DNA of 64,000 nt from Hyphomicrobiales bacterium. GTDB lineage: Bacteria > Pseudomonadota > Alphaproteobacteria > Rhizobiales > Rhizobiaceae. Both the position numbers and the translations under genes were made by a program. Every line of letters begins with the position of its first letter. The stretch's first letter is position 1. A model generated the notes under the pieces. It worked only from the letters and a program-made list of their open reading frames with translations, had not been told where the DNA came from and did not search any database. The DNA is taken from the NCBI GenBank assembly GCA_900465685.1, contig UEGR01000005.1, positions 124,001 through 188,000 of the forward strand, written 5' to 3'. Positions 1 through 9,444 of this stretch are shown piece after piece.

Positions 1-2499
1 GGTACAGCGGCCACATCTGATCAGCCAGAACGCCTCGGCGTCGATCTGGGCGTCGATGGCATCGACATGCAGATGGGCCGGGTCGAGGATATTCGCGGTC
101 ACGCGCTTTTGAGCCTTGAGCATCAGGTTGGCAGCCGCAAGATCGAGATCAAGCAATCGCAATTACAACTGGGCGGGCTACAGGCGCAATTCAACGGCGC
201 ATTTGGTCCTGAACCGGAAGATGCGGGCAATCAGGACGGCCCGGCCTATCGTTTCGAGGTTCTGACCAGTTCTGCCACAAGCATGCCTGCTGAATCGACC
301 GAACAGCCGCTCTCCTTTGCGACCCGCATATCCGGTCGTTTTCTCGCCAACCAGTTACGCGTGCAGTTCGCCAATCTCGATGTCCAGACCGAGAATGGCC
401 AGCTTTACGGGCAGGGCGGCATGGCCTTCGGCAATGGTTCGCCGGAAATGATCTTCATGCTGCGCATTCCGAAAATGCCGGTGGCAGATGCCAAGCATCT
501 CTGGCCAATCGATGTGGCCGACGGCGCCCGCGAATGGGTGCTGAAAAACCTCTATGGCGGTACGCTGAAAGACAGCCAGATCGACATTTCGCTGGCTGCG
601 GGACGCTTCAACGGTCCGGGTCTGCCGCCACCGCTCACGGGCGATGAAATCAAGGGTGATTTCAAGGTATTCGACACGCGTCTGGATGTTGTCGGTGAAT
701 TGCCGCCAGTTCGCGATGCGGATGGCGTGATCACCGTTCGCGGCGCGCATACGACGATCAAGCTGCCTAAAGGCGTCGTCTACACGGCGAACAACAGAAG
801 AGCGGATGTTTCCAACGGCACGCTGAACATTCCGTGGGGTCCGCAGCGTCCGGTTATTTCCGATCTCGATATTACGGTTTCGGGCGATGCATCCGCCATC
901 GCCGAGATTGCCGGCAAAAAGCCGATTGATGTGTTGAAAAACGTGCCGTTCCTGCCGGAAGACGTCTCAGGTGATGTCAAGGCGCAGGTTAAGGTTAGCT
1001 TCGCCGTGTCGAAGGACCCGCCGCCCGGTACGTTGAAATGGAATGCCGATATCGGTTTCAACAATCTCGATATTGCAAAGCCGGTTGGCGGCTCGAATGT
1101 CAGCAACGCCACAGGCACGATCAAGGTCGACCAGACTGCCGCTGTCATCACGGCGGATGCAAAGCTCGACGGCGTGCCGGGCAAGGTGACGATGGTCGAG
1201 CCGGTCGATCTCTCCGGCCCCGCGAAACGCGATCAGAAGATCAGGCTGGAAATCGACGACAAGACCCGCAACGCGGTCTTTCCGGGGCTCAATTCCGTCT
1301 TTTCTGGGCCGATGTCGGTCGATCTTAGCATGGCAGACGGCGGAAAACGCCACGTCACCGCCGATCTTGCCAAGACGCAGGTGGACCTGTCATGGCTTGG
1401 ATGGCGCAAGGGCGCAGGCATTCCGGCCAAGGCGACTTTTGATTTTTTCCAGAACCCGGACGACAAGAGCAAGATCGATATCACCAATCTGGTCTTCACA
1501 GGTGATGCCTTCGGTGTGAAAGGCAATCTGTCGATTGCCAAGGGCGACTTCCAGTCGGCCGATTTCAGCGAATTGCGTCTCAATCGAAATGACGATTTGT
1601 CGGTCAAAGCCACCAAGGGCGCCAATGGCTACCGTGTCACTGTGCGCGGATTGCAATTCGACGCGCGTGCTTTGATCAAGCAAGCGTCGGATCTGGGCGG
1701 CAGGGGCAGCAGCGGCAAAAGCAAGGGACCACGCGTGGTCGTGAGCGCACAGGTAGATGAAGTCAGCGGCTTCAACGGCGAATCCTTGCGCAATGTTGCC
1801 ATTTCCTACGAAAGCTCCGGCAATCGCATTGCCGGCGTTTCTGTCAATGCCCAGACCGCATCCGGTCAGTCATTCGTCGCCACCAACAATGATCAGGGCG
1901 ACGCCCGTTCGATTTCGCTCCAGTCCAACGATGCGGGCGCGGTGCTGCGCTTCTTCGACTTGTACGACAAGATGCGCGGCGGCAAGATAACGGTTGGCCT
2001 TGCTGCACAGGGCGATGGTCCATTGCGCGGGCAGATTGATGCGCGCAATTTTGCGATCATCAACGAGCCGCGTCTGGCCAAGCTCGTATCCAGCCCACCT
2101 GCTACCGGCGGTGCGAGCCTCAATCAGGCGGTAAAGCGTGATATCGATGTGTCGCGCGTCGATATCGAGCGCGGCTTCTCGCTGATTGAAAAGGGTGATG
2201 GCTATCTCAACCTGTCGAAGGGCGTGGTGCGCGGGCCATCGGTCGGGACCACCTTCCAGGGAACGCTTTACGACAAGCAAGGCAATATGGCGATCACCGG
2301 CACCTTCATGCCAGCCTATGGCGTGAACCGCCTGTTCGGTGAAGTGCCTATCGTGGGCATGCTGCTGGGGAATGGTCGTGATCGCGGCCTGATCGGCATC
2401 ACCTACAAGCTTTCGGGAAGCGCCAAGCAGCCACAGGTTATCGTCAATCCGATTTCGATCATAGCACCGGGTATCTTCCGCTCGATCTTCGAATTCTAG
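1..2499 (+). CDS. AsmA/YhdP-like large envelope protein (DUF3971), 5' end outside window
   Basis: The reading frame is open from base 1, so the start lies upstream; 832 codons are visible. The repetitive, beta-rich text (many short I/V-x-G/D strands, e.g. ITVSGDASAIAEIAGKKP) and the C-terminal block ending in FRSIFEF resemble the AsmA-like C-terminal region of YhdP/DUF3971 proteins. Members of this family are anchored in the inner membrane, span the periplasm and are thought to move phospholipids towards the outer membrane; that role is family knowledge, not visible here. The gene converges on tyrS and ends at a shared hairpin terminator. The N-terminal membrane anchor is not in the window. 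Confidence 0.8.
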   Translation, partial: GTAATSDQPERLGVDLGVDGIDMQMGRVEDIRGHALLSLEHQVGSRKIEIKQSQLQLGGLQAQFNGAFGPEPEDAGNQDGPAYRFEVLTSSATSMPAESTEQPLSFATRISGRFLANQLRVQFANLDVQTENGQLYGQGGMAFGNGSPEMIFMLRIPKMPVADAKHLWPIDVADGAREWVLKNLYGGTLKDSQIDISLAAGRFNGPGLPPPLTGDEIKGDFKVFDTRLDVVGELPPVRDADGVITVRGAHTTIKLPKGVVYTANNRRADVSNGTLNIPWGPQRPVISDLDITVSGDASAIAEIAGKKPIDVLKNVPFLPEDVSGDVKAQVKVSFAVSKDPPPGTLKWNADIGFNNLDIAKPVGGSNVSNATGTIKVDQTAAVITADAKLDGVPGKVTMVEPVDLSGPAKRDQKIRLEIDDKTRNAVFPGLNSVFSGPMSVDLSMADGGKRHVTADLAKTQVDLSWLGWRKGAGIPAKATFDFFQNPDDKSKIDITNLVFTGDAFGVKGNLSIAKGDFQSADFSELRLNRNDDLSVKATKGANGYRVTVRGLQFDARALIKQASDLGGRGSSGKSKGPRVVVSAQVDEVSGFNGESLRNVAISYESSGNRIAGVSVNAQTASGQSFVATNNDQGDARSISLQSNDAGAVLRFFDLYDKMRGGKITVGLAAQGDGPLRGQIDARNFAIINEPRLAKLVSSPPATGGASLNQAVKRDIDVSRVDIERGFSLIEKGDGYLNLSKGVVRGPSVGTTFQGTLYDKQGNMAITGTFMPAYGVNRLFGEVPIVGMLLGNGRDRGLIGITYKLSGSAKQPQVIVNPISIIAPGIFRSIFEF

Positions 2500-2531
2500 A
2501 GCGGTTCTGTGTGGAACTACCGAGCATAAAA

Positions 2532-2554
2532 AAGCCGGGCGATAAGCCCGGCTT
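2532..2554. terminator. bidirectional intrinsic terminator
   Basis: A 9-bp perfect stem (AAGCCGGGC / GCCCGGCTT) with a 5-nt loop, preceded by an A-run and followed by a T-rich stretch, sits between the converging AsmA-like gene and tyrS and can serve both. Confidence 0.85.
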
Positions 2555-2584
2555 CTTCATTTTAATTCCTATCGACTAGCCAGA

Positions 2585-3838
2585 TCAGGCTGGGCGGATA
2601 AGCACGTGTCGCTTCTTGCCAAGCGACAGCTTGATGATGCCCTGATCGTTCAATGCACCGGCATCGATCATCATGCGCGGATCGGTGACCGGTTCGTCAT
2701 TGATACGCACAGCACCGCCTTCGACGTGACGACGTGCTTCGCCATTCGTCGTGCAGAGTTCCGCCAGAACCATCAGCGCCAGAATGCCGATGCCGCTATT
2801 GAGCGTGGCCTTATGGACGCCGACCGTCGGAAGATTTTCAGACAGTTCGCCATCTTCAAAGGTCTTGCGGGCGGTTTCGGCGGATTCCTCAGCTGCGTCG
2901 CGGCCATGCAAAATAGCCGTTATTTCAGTCGCGAGAATCTTCTTCGCTTCGTTGATCTCGGAGCCTTCGAGCGCTGCCAGCTTGGCGATCTCATCCATCG
3001 GAAGCGTCGTGTAGAGCTTCAGGAAGCGCTCGACGTCGGCATCTTCGGTGTTGCGCCAGTATTGCCAGAAGTCATAGGCGCTTAGCATTTCCGCATTGAG
3101 CCAGATGGCGCCGCCCAGCGACTTGCCCATCTTCTGGCCGGACGCGGTGGTGAGCAGCGGGGAGGTCAGGGCATAGAGCTGCGGCGTCCCCATGCGGTGG
3201 CCGAGGTCGATACCGTTGATGATATTGCCCCACTGATCGGAGCCGCCCATCTGCAGACGGATATCATGGCGCTTGCTCAGCTCCACAAAATCATAAGCCT
3301 GCAGGATCATGTAGTTGAATTCGAGGAAGGACAGCGACTGCTCACGGTCGAGGCGCGTCTTCACCGAATCGAAGGACAGCATGCGATTGACCGAGAAGTG
3401 ACGGCCCACGTCGCGCAGGAATTCGAGGTAATTGATGTTGCGCAGCCAGTCGGCATTGTTCACCATCAGCGCGTCGGTAGCGCCATCACCGAAGGTGAGG
3501 TAGTTCGCGAAGACGCGCTTGATGCCGGCAATGTTCTCGGCAATCGTATCTTCGGTCATCAGCTTGCGTGCTTCGTCCTTGAAGGACGGATCGCCAACCA
3601 TGCCCGTGCCGCCGCCCATCAGGGCGACAGGCCTGTGGCCGGTCTGCTGGAACCAATGCAGCATCATGATCTGGATAAGGCCGCCCGCGTGCAGACTTGG
3701 TGCCGTCGGGTCGAAGCCGATATAAGCCGTCACGGTTTCCTTGGCCAACAATTCGTCGAGGCCGCTTTCATCAGAGATTTGATGAATGAAGCCACGCTCG
3801 GAAAGCGTGCGAAGAAAATCGGATTTGAAACCGGACAT
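2585..3838 (-). CDS. tyrS: tyrosyl-tRNA synthetase
   Basis: Charges tRNA-Tyr with tyrosine in the cytoplasm. The 417-residue length is normal for bacterial TyrRS. The class I HIGH-equivalent is [10 protein letters not shown] (about residues 44-53), the KMSKS-equivalent is KMGKS (about 235), and an S4 RNA-binding domain occupies the last 70 residues ([18 protein letters not shown]). The start is supported by AGGAAAAAGGA directly upstream on the minus strand. It stands alone: the next gene upstream on this strand is more than 160 bp away, and the 3' side has a strong terminator. Confidence 0.97.
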   Translation of the reverse strand: MSGFKSDFLRTLSERGFIHQISDESGLDELLAKETVTAYIGFDPTAPSLHAGGLIQIMMLHWFQQTGHRPVALMGGGTGMVGDPSFKDEARKLMTEDTIAENIAGIKRVFANYLTFGDGATDALMVNNADWLRNINYLEFLRDVGRHFSVNRMLSFDSVKTRLDREQSLSFLEFNYMILQAYDFVELSKRHDIRLQMGGSDQWGNIINGIDLGHRMGTPQLYALTSPLLTTASGQKMGKSLGGAIWLNAEMLSAYDFWQYWRNTEDADVERFLKLYTTLPMDEIAKLAALEGSEINEAKKILATEITAILHGRDAAEESAETARKTFEDGELSENLPTVGVHKATLNSGIGILALMVLAELCTTNGEARRHVEGGAVRINDEPVTDPRMMIDAGALNDQGIIKLSLGKKRHVLIRPA

Positions 3839-4004
3839 TCCTTTTTCCTGACTGATAAGGCGAAGTTGAAACTGGAGTAAGCGGATGCTTACAACAAAGT
3901 GATAAGTTGGCCTTTAGCACCAATCAACCGCCAAAAACAAGGAAACTCCCCAAGGACTGGGGAAACACGTAATTTGCGCAGGTTTCGTCAACAGCTTCGA
4001 CTGT

Positions 4005-4337
4005 TCAGTGCTGTGCGGTGCCTGAAAACAGATTGAGCACGATGACACCGGCGATGATCAGTCCCATGCCAGCCACGGCGGCAAAGTCGAGCTTCTGGCC
4101 GAAGACAAGCCAGCCAATCAGTGCGACCAGTGTGACGCCGATCCCCGACCAGACAGCATAGGCGATGCCGACGGGAATGGTCTTCAAGGTCAGAGACAAG
4201 AAATAAAATGCCAGTCCGTAGGCGATGATCACCACGACAGATGGGCCAAGGCGGCTAAAGCCGTCCGAAGCCTTGAGGCTCAATGTGCCGATAACTTCAG
4301 AGCAGATGGCAATTGCGAGAAGAGCATAGACCGGCAT
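4005..4337 (-). CDS. SMR family multidrug efflux protein, EmrE/QacE type
   Basis: A 110-residue protein with four hydrophobic helices. Residues that define the EmrE branch are all present: Glu14 (proton/drug site, in CSEVIGT), Tyr40, Tyr60 and Trp63 ([10 protein letters not shown]). Family members are dual-topology dimers in the inner membrane that exchange protons for cationic drugs. The sequence is closer to EmrE than to guanidinium exporters (Gdx), and I saw no guanidine riboswitch upstream. A weak AGGTG ribosome site precedes the ATG. Substrate is inferred from the family only. Confidence 0.9.
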   Translation of the reverse strand: MPVYALLAIAICSEVIGTLSLKASDGFSRLGPSVVVIIAYGLAFYFLSLTLKTIPVGIAYAVWSGIGVTLVALIGWLVFGQKLDFAAVAGMGLIIAGVIVLNLFSGTAQH

Positions 4338-4384
4338 GGCGCACCTGCTGAGAAACGAATCGACCTGACGAAAACACTATGCAC

Positions 4385-4413
4385 AAAAAATCCGGCGGAG
4401 CGATCCGCCGGAT
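4385..4413 (-). terminator. intrinsic terminator after the alpha/beta hydrolase gene
   Basis: A 10-bp perfect stem (ATCCGGCGGA / TCCGCCGGAT) with a GCGA loop is followed, on the minus strand, by six T residues. It lies just downstream of the hydrolase stop. A smaller stem (ACCAGA-TAAA-TCTGGT) lies at 4417-4432, closer to that stop. Confidence 0.85.
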
Positions 4414-4456
4414 AAGACCAGATAAATCTGGTTTGCGACTGAGGCTGAAGCGTTGC

Positions 4457-5131
4457 TTAGCGCAGTCGCTTTGGACGCGCTTCGACCAGTTCGCCCATCA
4501 GGCGGCGGTCGAGATACTCCGAGCATTCTTCGATCAGCTGGTCGCCATGGCCCGCAAAGAAGTGGTTGGCGCCTTCAATTGTGTTCTGCGTAATGGTGAT
4601 GCCCTTCTGGGTCTTGAGCTTGTCCACCAGCGCCTGCACGTCCTTGGGCGGTGCAACCTTGTCCTGATCACCATGGATGATGAGACCAGACGAAGGGCAG
4701 GGCGCGAGGAACGAGAAATCATAGGTGTTCGGCTGCGGCGCGACCGAGATGAAGCCTTCGATTTCCGGACGACGCATCAGAAGCTGCATGCCAATCCAGG
4801 AACCGAAGGAATAACCGGCAACCCAGCAATTCTTGGAATCCGGATGCAGGGCCTGTACCCAGTCGAGCGCGCTCGCCGCATCAGACAATTCGCCTGCGCC
4901 ATGATCGAATTCGCCTTGGCTGCGACCGATGCCGCGGAAGTTGAAGCGCAGTGTCGTAAAACCGCGCTGCTGGAACATGTAGAACAGATCGTAGACGATC
5001 TTGTTGTTCATCGTGCCGCCGAACTGCGGATGCGGGTGCAGGATGAGCGCGATCGGCGCATTCTTTTCCTTGGAAGGCTGATAGCGGCCTTCGAGGCGTC
5101 CGGCAGGTCCGTTAAAAATGACTTCTGGCAT
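4457..5131 (-). CDS. alpha/beta hydrolase, dienelactone-hydrolase-like
   Basis: A 224-residue cytoplasmic serine hydrolase of unknown substrate. The nucleophile elbow is GYSFGSW, the acid is likely in HGDQDKV, and the histidine is in GANHFF; the oxyanion region is LHPHPQFGGTMNNK. This LHPHP...GG signature is typical of a conserved proteobacterial family usually annotated only as alpha/beta hydrolase. I chose the inner ATG because CGGAGT precedes it at good spacing; an in-frame ATG 38 codons upstream lacks one and would add a basic, low-complexity leader. It is divergent from the cysteine desulfurase gene. Confidence 0.88.
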   Translation of the reverse strand: MPEVIFNGPAGRLEGRYQPSKEKNAPIALILHPHPQFGGTMNNKIVYDLFYMFQQRGFTTLRFNFRGIGRSQGEFDHGAGELSDAASALDWVQALHPDSKNCWVAGYSFGSWIGMQLLMRRPEIEGFISVAPQPNTYDFSFLAPCPSSGLIIHGDQDKVAPPKDVQALVDKLKTQKGITITQNTIEGANHFFAGHGDQLIEECSEYLDRRLMGELVEARPKRLR

Positions 5132-5336
5132 GTGTACTCCGCTTGTAACGGGAAGACCGGACCGGAAGCTGCGAACTTGACGTTGGGGGACGCCGCTTCT
5201 AGAACCGATTTGAAATTTTGACAGGCTGAACCTGAAGTTCAGCACTCAGTAATGGCTTAATAGGCTTTTCCGGATTGAAAATTCAAGGAAATTGCGCTCG
5301 AAGCCCATACTTGACGTTATTTAGGAGATAGGGACT

Positions 5337-6503
5337 GTGAACGGGAGCGGCAAGAGGCTGTATCTGGACTATAATGCCAGTGCGCCTTTGCTCGATGAGG
5401 CGCGTGATGCGGTCATCGAGGCTTTGGGCATTACGGGCAATCCGTCCTCCGTGCATCGTGAGGGCCGTGCTGCGCGTGCGCTGGTTGAAGCGGCCCGCCG
5501 CAACGTTGCATCGCTGGTCAATGCCAAACCCGAACATGTCTTCTTTACCTCCGGCGCAACTGAAGCTGCATCCACGCTTTTGACGCCGAATTACATGATG
5601 GGCCGTTCGCCGGTGCGTCTTTCGCATCTTTATGTCAGTGCGACCGAACACCCTTGCATGACCGCTGGCGGCCAGTTTGCGGCGGAGAGTGTCACCACAT
5701 TGCCTGTCGATGAAAACGGCATTCTACGGCTGGATGTGCTGACGGAAACGCTCGCTGCCCATGACAAGAGCAAAGGCTTGCCGCTGGTCGCCGTGCAGGC
5801 TGCGAATAACGAAACCGGCGTCATTCAGCCCGTGGCGGAAATTGCTGCTATCGTGAAGGCCGCGGGGGGCATCTATGTGGTGGACGCCGTTCAGGCCGCA
5901 GGGCGTATTCCGCTCGATATTTCAGACAATTGCGGCGATTATCTCATTGTTTCGTCCCATAAGATCGGCGGCCCGAAGGGTGTCGGCGCAGTTATCGCCG
6001 TTTCCGACCTTATGATGCCGCGCGCGCTGGTGCGTGGCGGCGGCCAGGAAAAAGGCCACCGTGCGGGCACAGAGGCTTTGCCGCTGATTGCAGGCTTTGA
6101 CGCGGCTGCCGCCACTGCGAAAAAGCGGCTTGATGCAGGCGGCTGGTCTTCCGATATGCGGGACAGACTGGAAGCGGGCATTGCAGAAATTGCACCGGGC
6201 GCTGTCATTCACGGCAAGTCGGTCAGCCGTTTGCCCAATACGACATTCTTCTCGCTCAATGGCCAGAAGGCGGAGACGGTTCAGATCGCCTTCGACCTTG
6301 GCGGAATAGCGCTTTCGGCGGGTTCGGCCTGTTCGTCAGGCAAGGTCGGCCCTAGCCACGTGCTGGCGGCCATGGGCCATGAGGATGGTCCCGGCGCGAT
6401 CCGTGTTTCGCTGGAGCCGGATGTCAATGCGGATTCGGTCGACGCGTTTCTCGCGGTCCTGCGCACAATCGTCGAACGCCACACCAGAAAAGCCTCGATC
6501 TAA
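5337..6503 (+). CDS. cysteine desulfurase, NifS/IscS type
   Basis: PLP enzyme that removes sulfur from L-cysteine and holds it as a persulfide for Fe-S clusters and thiolation. The PLP lysine is in SSHKIGGPKGVGA, the catalytic cysteine is Cys332 in SAGSACSSGK, and the 388-residue length fits class I desulfurases. GTG start with AGGAGA 9 nt upstream. It lies just ahead of the suf operon but is separated from sufB by about 570 bp and an opposing small gene, so it may have its own promoter. With sufS this gives the locus two desulfurases of different classes. Confidence 0.93.
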   Translation: MNGSGKRLYLDYNASAPLLDEARDAVIEALGITGNPSSVHREGRAARALVEAARRNVASLVNAKPEHVFFTSGATEAASTLLTPNYMMGRSPVRLSHLYVSATEHPCMTAGGQFAAESVTTLPVDENGILRLDVLTETLAAHDKSKGLPLVAVQAANNETGVIQPVAEIAAIVKAAGGIYVVDAVQAAGRIPLDISDNCGDYLIVSSHKIGGPKGVGAVIAVSDLMMPRALVRGGGQEKGHRAGTEALPLIAGFDAAAATAKKRLDAGGWSSDMRDRLEAGIAEIAPGAVIHGKSVSRLPNTTFFSLNGQKAETVQIAFDLGGIALSAGSACSSGKVGPSHVLAAMGHEDGPGAIRVSLEPDVNADSVDAFLAVLRTIVERHTRKASI

Positions 6504-6736
6504 AAATCGAGGCCGAGTTTCTTCTTCGCAGCTGCGATATAGCCTTCATAGCGGGTTTTGAACTCTTCCCGCTTGGCAATATCGTCTGCGATATCGGAGG
6601 AAGCACTGGCATTTGAAATATTAAACTTGTCGTGGGCGTTCTGAAAGAACTTCAGCTGTTCGATGGTTTTGCCCTCATCATTCACCTGCTGCTCGAGGAA
6701 TTTCACATAGTCCTTCAGATCACTGGTGCTCATCAT
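6500..6736 (-). CDS. small helical protein of unknown function
   Basis: I do not recognise this 78-residue protein. It is charged, rich in Lys/Glu/Asp/Ala, without a signal peptide or membrane segment, and looks largely helical. It begins MMSTSDLKDYVKFLEQQ and ends AAKKKLGLDF. A GGAAGG ribosome site precedes the ATG pair; the second ATG at 6733 is equally possible. Its stop overlaps the desulfurase stop by four bases on the opposite strand, and it sits between two Fe-S genes. Amino-acid usage looks like real coding rather than a shadow of another frame, because no gene lies opposite most of it. Confidence 0.6.
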   Translation of the reverse strand: MMSTSDLKDYVKFLEQQVNDEGKTIEQLKFFQNAHDKFNISNASASSDIADDIAKREEFKTRYEGYIAAAKKKLGLDF

Positions 6737-7077
6737 GGTTTTCCTTCCATGCTGAACTACATATGAGCAAGCCCGCAGACGGCAAGAGCGCCGATGATTC
6801 CTTTGCTCGGCCTGAACGCCAGAGTTTTTGAAGGAAAATCAACGCTTCAAAGCCGGTATTGGCTTTTCCTGCGATACGTTTCATCGGACTGTTTCAATAA
6901 GTTGATCATTTTAATCGGCATTTTTAGGGGCAAATTTGAAACCGGCGCTTGAAATTCAGTTTAGAGAGGTTTTAAAGAAGGGCCACGCACACTATATTGA
7001 GGCGGTATTGTTCAAGACATATCACCTTGACGTTTGCAACTGTCGGGCCTTGACCCCGACGAGGATGGAGAACGCCA
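6737..7077. other. intergenic regulatory region upstream of sufB
   Basis: Non-coding 341 bp between the small minus-strand gene and sufB. It holds the promoter region of the suf operon, with a TTGAAA hexamer at 6949-6954 and an AT-rich imperfect palindrome at 6960-6976. GGAG just before the sufB ATG is the ribosome site. I see no further gene or repeat. Confidence 0.6.
6960..6976 (+). promoter_or_regulatory. candidate iron-responsive (ICE/Irr-like) operator of the suf operon
   Basis: TTTAGAGAGGTTTTAAA is an imperfect palindrome resembling the Irr iron control element of rhizobia (TTTAGAA...TTCTAAA) with several mismatches. It overlaps the place where a -10 element would fall, 17 bp after TTGAAA. 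Irr and RirA control suf genes in related bacteria; binding here is inference. Confidence 0.3.
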
Positions 7078-8601
7078 ATGCCTGCAGTGCAGGAGACCAT
7101 TGATCAGGTCCGCGGCCTTGACGTGGATCAGTACAAGTACGGCTTCGAAACGACGATCGAAGCAGAGAAGGCTCCCAAGGGCCTGAACGAAGACATCATT
7201 CGCTTCATCTCCGCCAAGAAGAACGAGCCGGAATGGATGCTGGAATGGCGTCTGAAGGCCTATGAACGCTGGCTCACCATGGAAGAGCCAAGCTGGGCGC
7301 GTGTCGACTATCCGAAGATCGATTTCCAGGACGCCTATTATTACGCGGCCCCGAAGAACCAGAGCGGCCCGAAGTCGCTGGACGAAGTCGATCCGGAACT
7401 TCTGAAAACTTACGAAAAGCTTGGCATTCCGCTGCGCGAGCAGGAAATTCTTGCCGGCGTCCGCAAGCAAGGCGATCCGAGCGAAATAGACGGCAATCCT
7501 TCCGACAATGTCTATGCATCCGGCCGCGTGGCCGTCGATGCCGTGTTCGACAGCGTTTCGGTTGTGACCACCTTCAAGGAAGAACTGTCCAAGGCGGGCG
7601 TGATCTTCTGCTCGATTTCGGAAGCGATCCGCGAGCATCCGGAGCTGGTCCAGAAATATCTGGCTTCGGTCGTTCCGGTGTCGGACAACTATTATGCGAC
7701 GCTGAATTCGGCTGTCTTCACGGATGGATCGTTCGTCTATGTTCCGAAGGGCGTTCGCTGCCCGATGGAACTTTCGACCTATTTCCGTATCAACGAGAAG
7801 AACACCGGTCAGTTCGAGCGCACCCTCATCATCGCTGATGAAGGCGCCTATGTTTCCTATCTGGAAGGTTGCACCGCGCCGCAGCGCGATGAAAACCAGC
7901 TGCACGCCGCCGTGGTTGAACTGGTTGCGATGGAAAACGCCGAAATCAAATATTCGACGGTCCAGAACTGGTATCCGGGCGATAGCAGCGGCAAGGGCGG
8001 CATCTACAACTTCGTCACCAAGCGTGGCGATTGCCGTGGCGACAATTCCAAGATCTCCTGGACACAGGTTGAAACCGGTTCCGCCATCACCTGGAAATAC
8101 CCGTCCTGCATTCTGCGCGGCGACAATTCGCGCGGCGAGTTCTACTCGATTGCCGTTTCGAACGGTTATCAGCAGATCGACTCGGGCACCAAGATGATCC
8201 ATCTCGGCAAGAACACGTCGAGCCGCATCATTTCCAAGGGTATTTCGGCTGGCAAGTCGAACAACACCTATCGCGGACAGGTTTCGGCCCATCGCAAGGC
8301 TGAGAATGCCCGCAACTTCACCCAGTGCGACTCGCTTCTGATCGGCAACGATTGCGGCGCGCATACGGTGCCGTACATTGAAGCAAAGAACGCTACGGCG
8401 CAGTTCGAGCACGAGGCAACCACCTCCAAGATTTCCGAAGACCAGCTGTTCTACGTGATGCAGCGCGGCATTCCGGAAGAGGAGGCAATCGCTCTCATCG
8501 TCAATGGCTTCGTGAAGGAAGTCATTCAGGAACTGCCGATGGAGTTCGCCGTCGAAGCTCAGAAGCTTATCGGCATCTCGCTTGAGGGTAGCGTCGGTTA
8601 A
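7078..8601 (+). CDS. sufB: Fe-S cluster assembly scaffold SufB
   Basis: Scaffold subunit of the SufBCD complex, on which Fe-S clusters are built in the cytoplasm. The 507-residue length and the beta-helix core are typical. The conserved C-terminal segment [20 protein letters not shown] carries the cysteine used for sulfur transfer from SufS, and the end [17 protein letters not shown] is the helical SufC-binding part shared with SufD. First gene of a run sufB-C-D-S-T, all on the plus strand. Ribosome site GGAG before the ATG. Confidence 0.98.
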   Translation: MPAVQETIDQVRGLDVDQYKYGFETTIEAEKAPKGLNEDIIRFISAKKNEPEWMLEWRLKAYERWLTMEEPSWARVDYPKIDFQDAYYYAAPKNQSGPKSLDEVDPELLKTYEKLGIPLREQEILAGVRKQGDPSEIDGNPSDNVYASGRVAVDAVFDSVSVVTTFKEELSKAGVIFCSISEAIREHPELVQKYLASVVPVSDNYYATLNSAVFTDGSFVYVPKGVRCPMELSTYFRINEKNTGQFERTLIIADEGAYVSYLEGCTAPQRDENQLHAAVVELVAMENAEIKYSTVQNWYPGDSSGKGGIYNFVTKRGDCRGDNSKISWTQVETGSAITWKYPSCILRGDNSRGEFYSIAVSNGYQQIDSGTKMIHLGKNTSSRIISKGISAGKSNNTYRGQVSAHRKAENARNFTQCDSLLIGNDCGAHTVPYIEAKNATAQFEHEATTSKISEDQLFYVMQRGIPEEEAIALIVNGFVKEVIQELPMEFAVEAQKLIGISLEGSVG

Positions 8602-8675
8602 CCGACGCATTCCTCCCTTCTCGCATCAGATTTTCTGGCCAGCCTTTTCCTGGCATTAGAACAAGGTTTACATTC

Positions 8676-9431
8676 ATGCTTGAGATCAAGAACCTCCATG
8701 CAAAGATCGCCGACACGGATACCGAGATCATCCGTGGCCTGAACCTCACCGTGAACAAGGGTGAAGTGGCTGCGATCATGGGTCCGAACGGTTCGGGCAA
8801 GTCCACGCTGTCCTACATCCTCGCTGGTCGCGATGATTACGAAGTGACCGAAGGCGACATTCTCTATAACGGCGAGTCGATCCTCGAACTCGACCCGGCA
8901 GAACGCGCGGCCAAGGGCATTTTCCTCGCCTTCCAATATCCGATGGAAATACCGGGCGTTGCCACGATGGAGTTCCTGAAGGTTGCGATGAACAGCCAGC
9001 GCAAGGCGCGCGGCGAGCCGGAACTGAAGATTCCGGAATTCATCAAGCGCGTGAAGGACGTCGCCGGCGGCCTTAACATCGACATGAACATGCTCAAGCG
9101 CCCGCTCAATGTCGGCTTCTCGGGCGGCGAAAAGAAGCGTGCTGAAATTCTTCAGATGCAGCTTCTGGAGCCAAGCCTCTGCGTGCTCGACGAAACCGAC
9201 TCCGGCCTAGACATCGACGCGCTGAAGATCGTTTCGGAAGGCGTCAACGCGCTGCGTTCGCCAGATCGCGCCGTGATCGTCATCACCCACTATCAGCGTC
9301 TGCTCGAATACATCGTTCCCGATAGCGTGCACGTGCTTTACAAGGGCCAGGTGATCAAGTCTGGCGACAAGAGCCTCGCACTGCATCTGGAAGAAAACGG
9401 TTATGCCGAAGTAATCGGCGAAGCAGCCTGA
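8676..9431 (+). CDS. sufC: Fe-S cluster assembly ATPase SufC
   Basis: ABC-type ATPase that powers the SufBCD scaffold; cytoplasmic, not a transporter. Walker A is GPNGSGKST, the signature is SGGEKKRAEI (SufC-type in place of LSGGQ), and Walker B is CVLDETDSGLD; 251 residues. It starts 74 bp after sufB and ends 13 bp before sufD, so it is surely co-transcribed. Confidence 0.98.
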   Translation: MLEIKNLHAKIADTDTEIIRGLNLTVNKGEVAAIMGPNGSGKSTLSYILAGRDDYEVTEGDILYNGESILELDPAERAAKGIFLAFQYPMEIPGVATMEFLKVAMNSQRKARGEPELKIPEFIKRVKDVAGGLNIDMNMLKRPLNVGFSGGEKKRAEILQMQLLEPSLCVLDETDSGLDIDALKIVSEGVNALRSPDRAVIVITHYQRLLEYIVPDSVHVLYKGQVIKSGDKSLALHLEENGYAEVIGEAA

Positions 9432-9444
9432 GGAGGATTGGATT

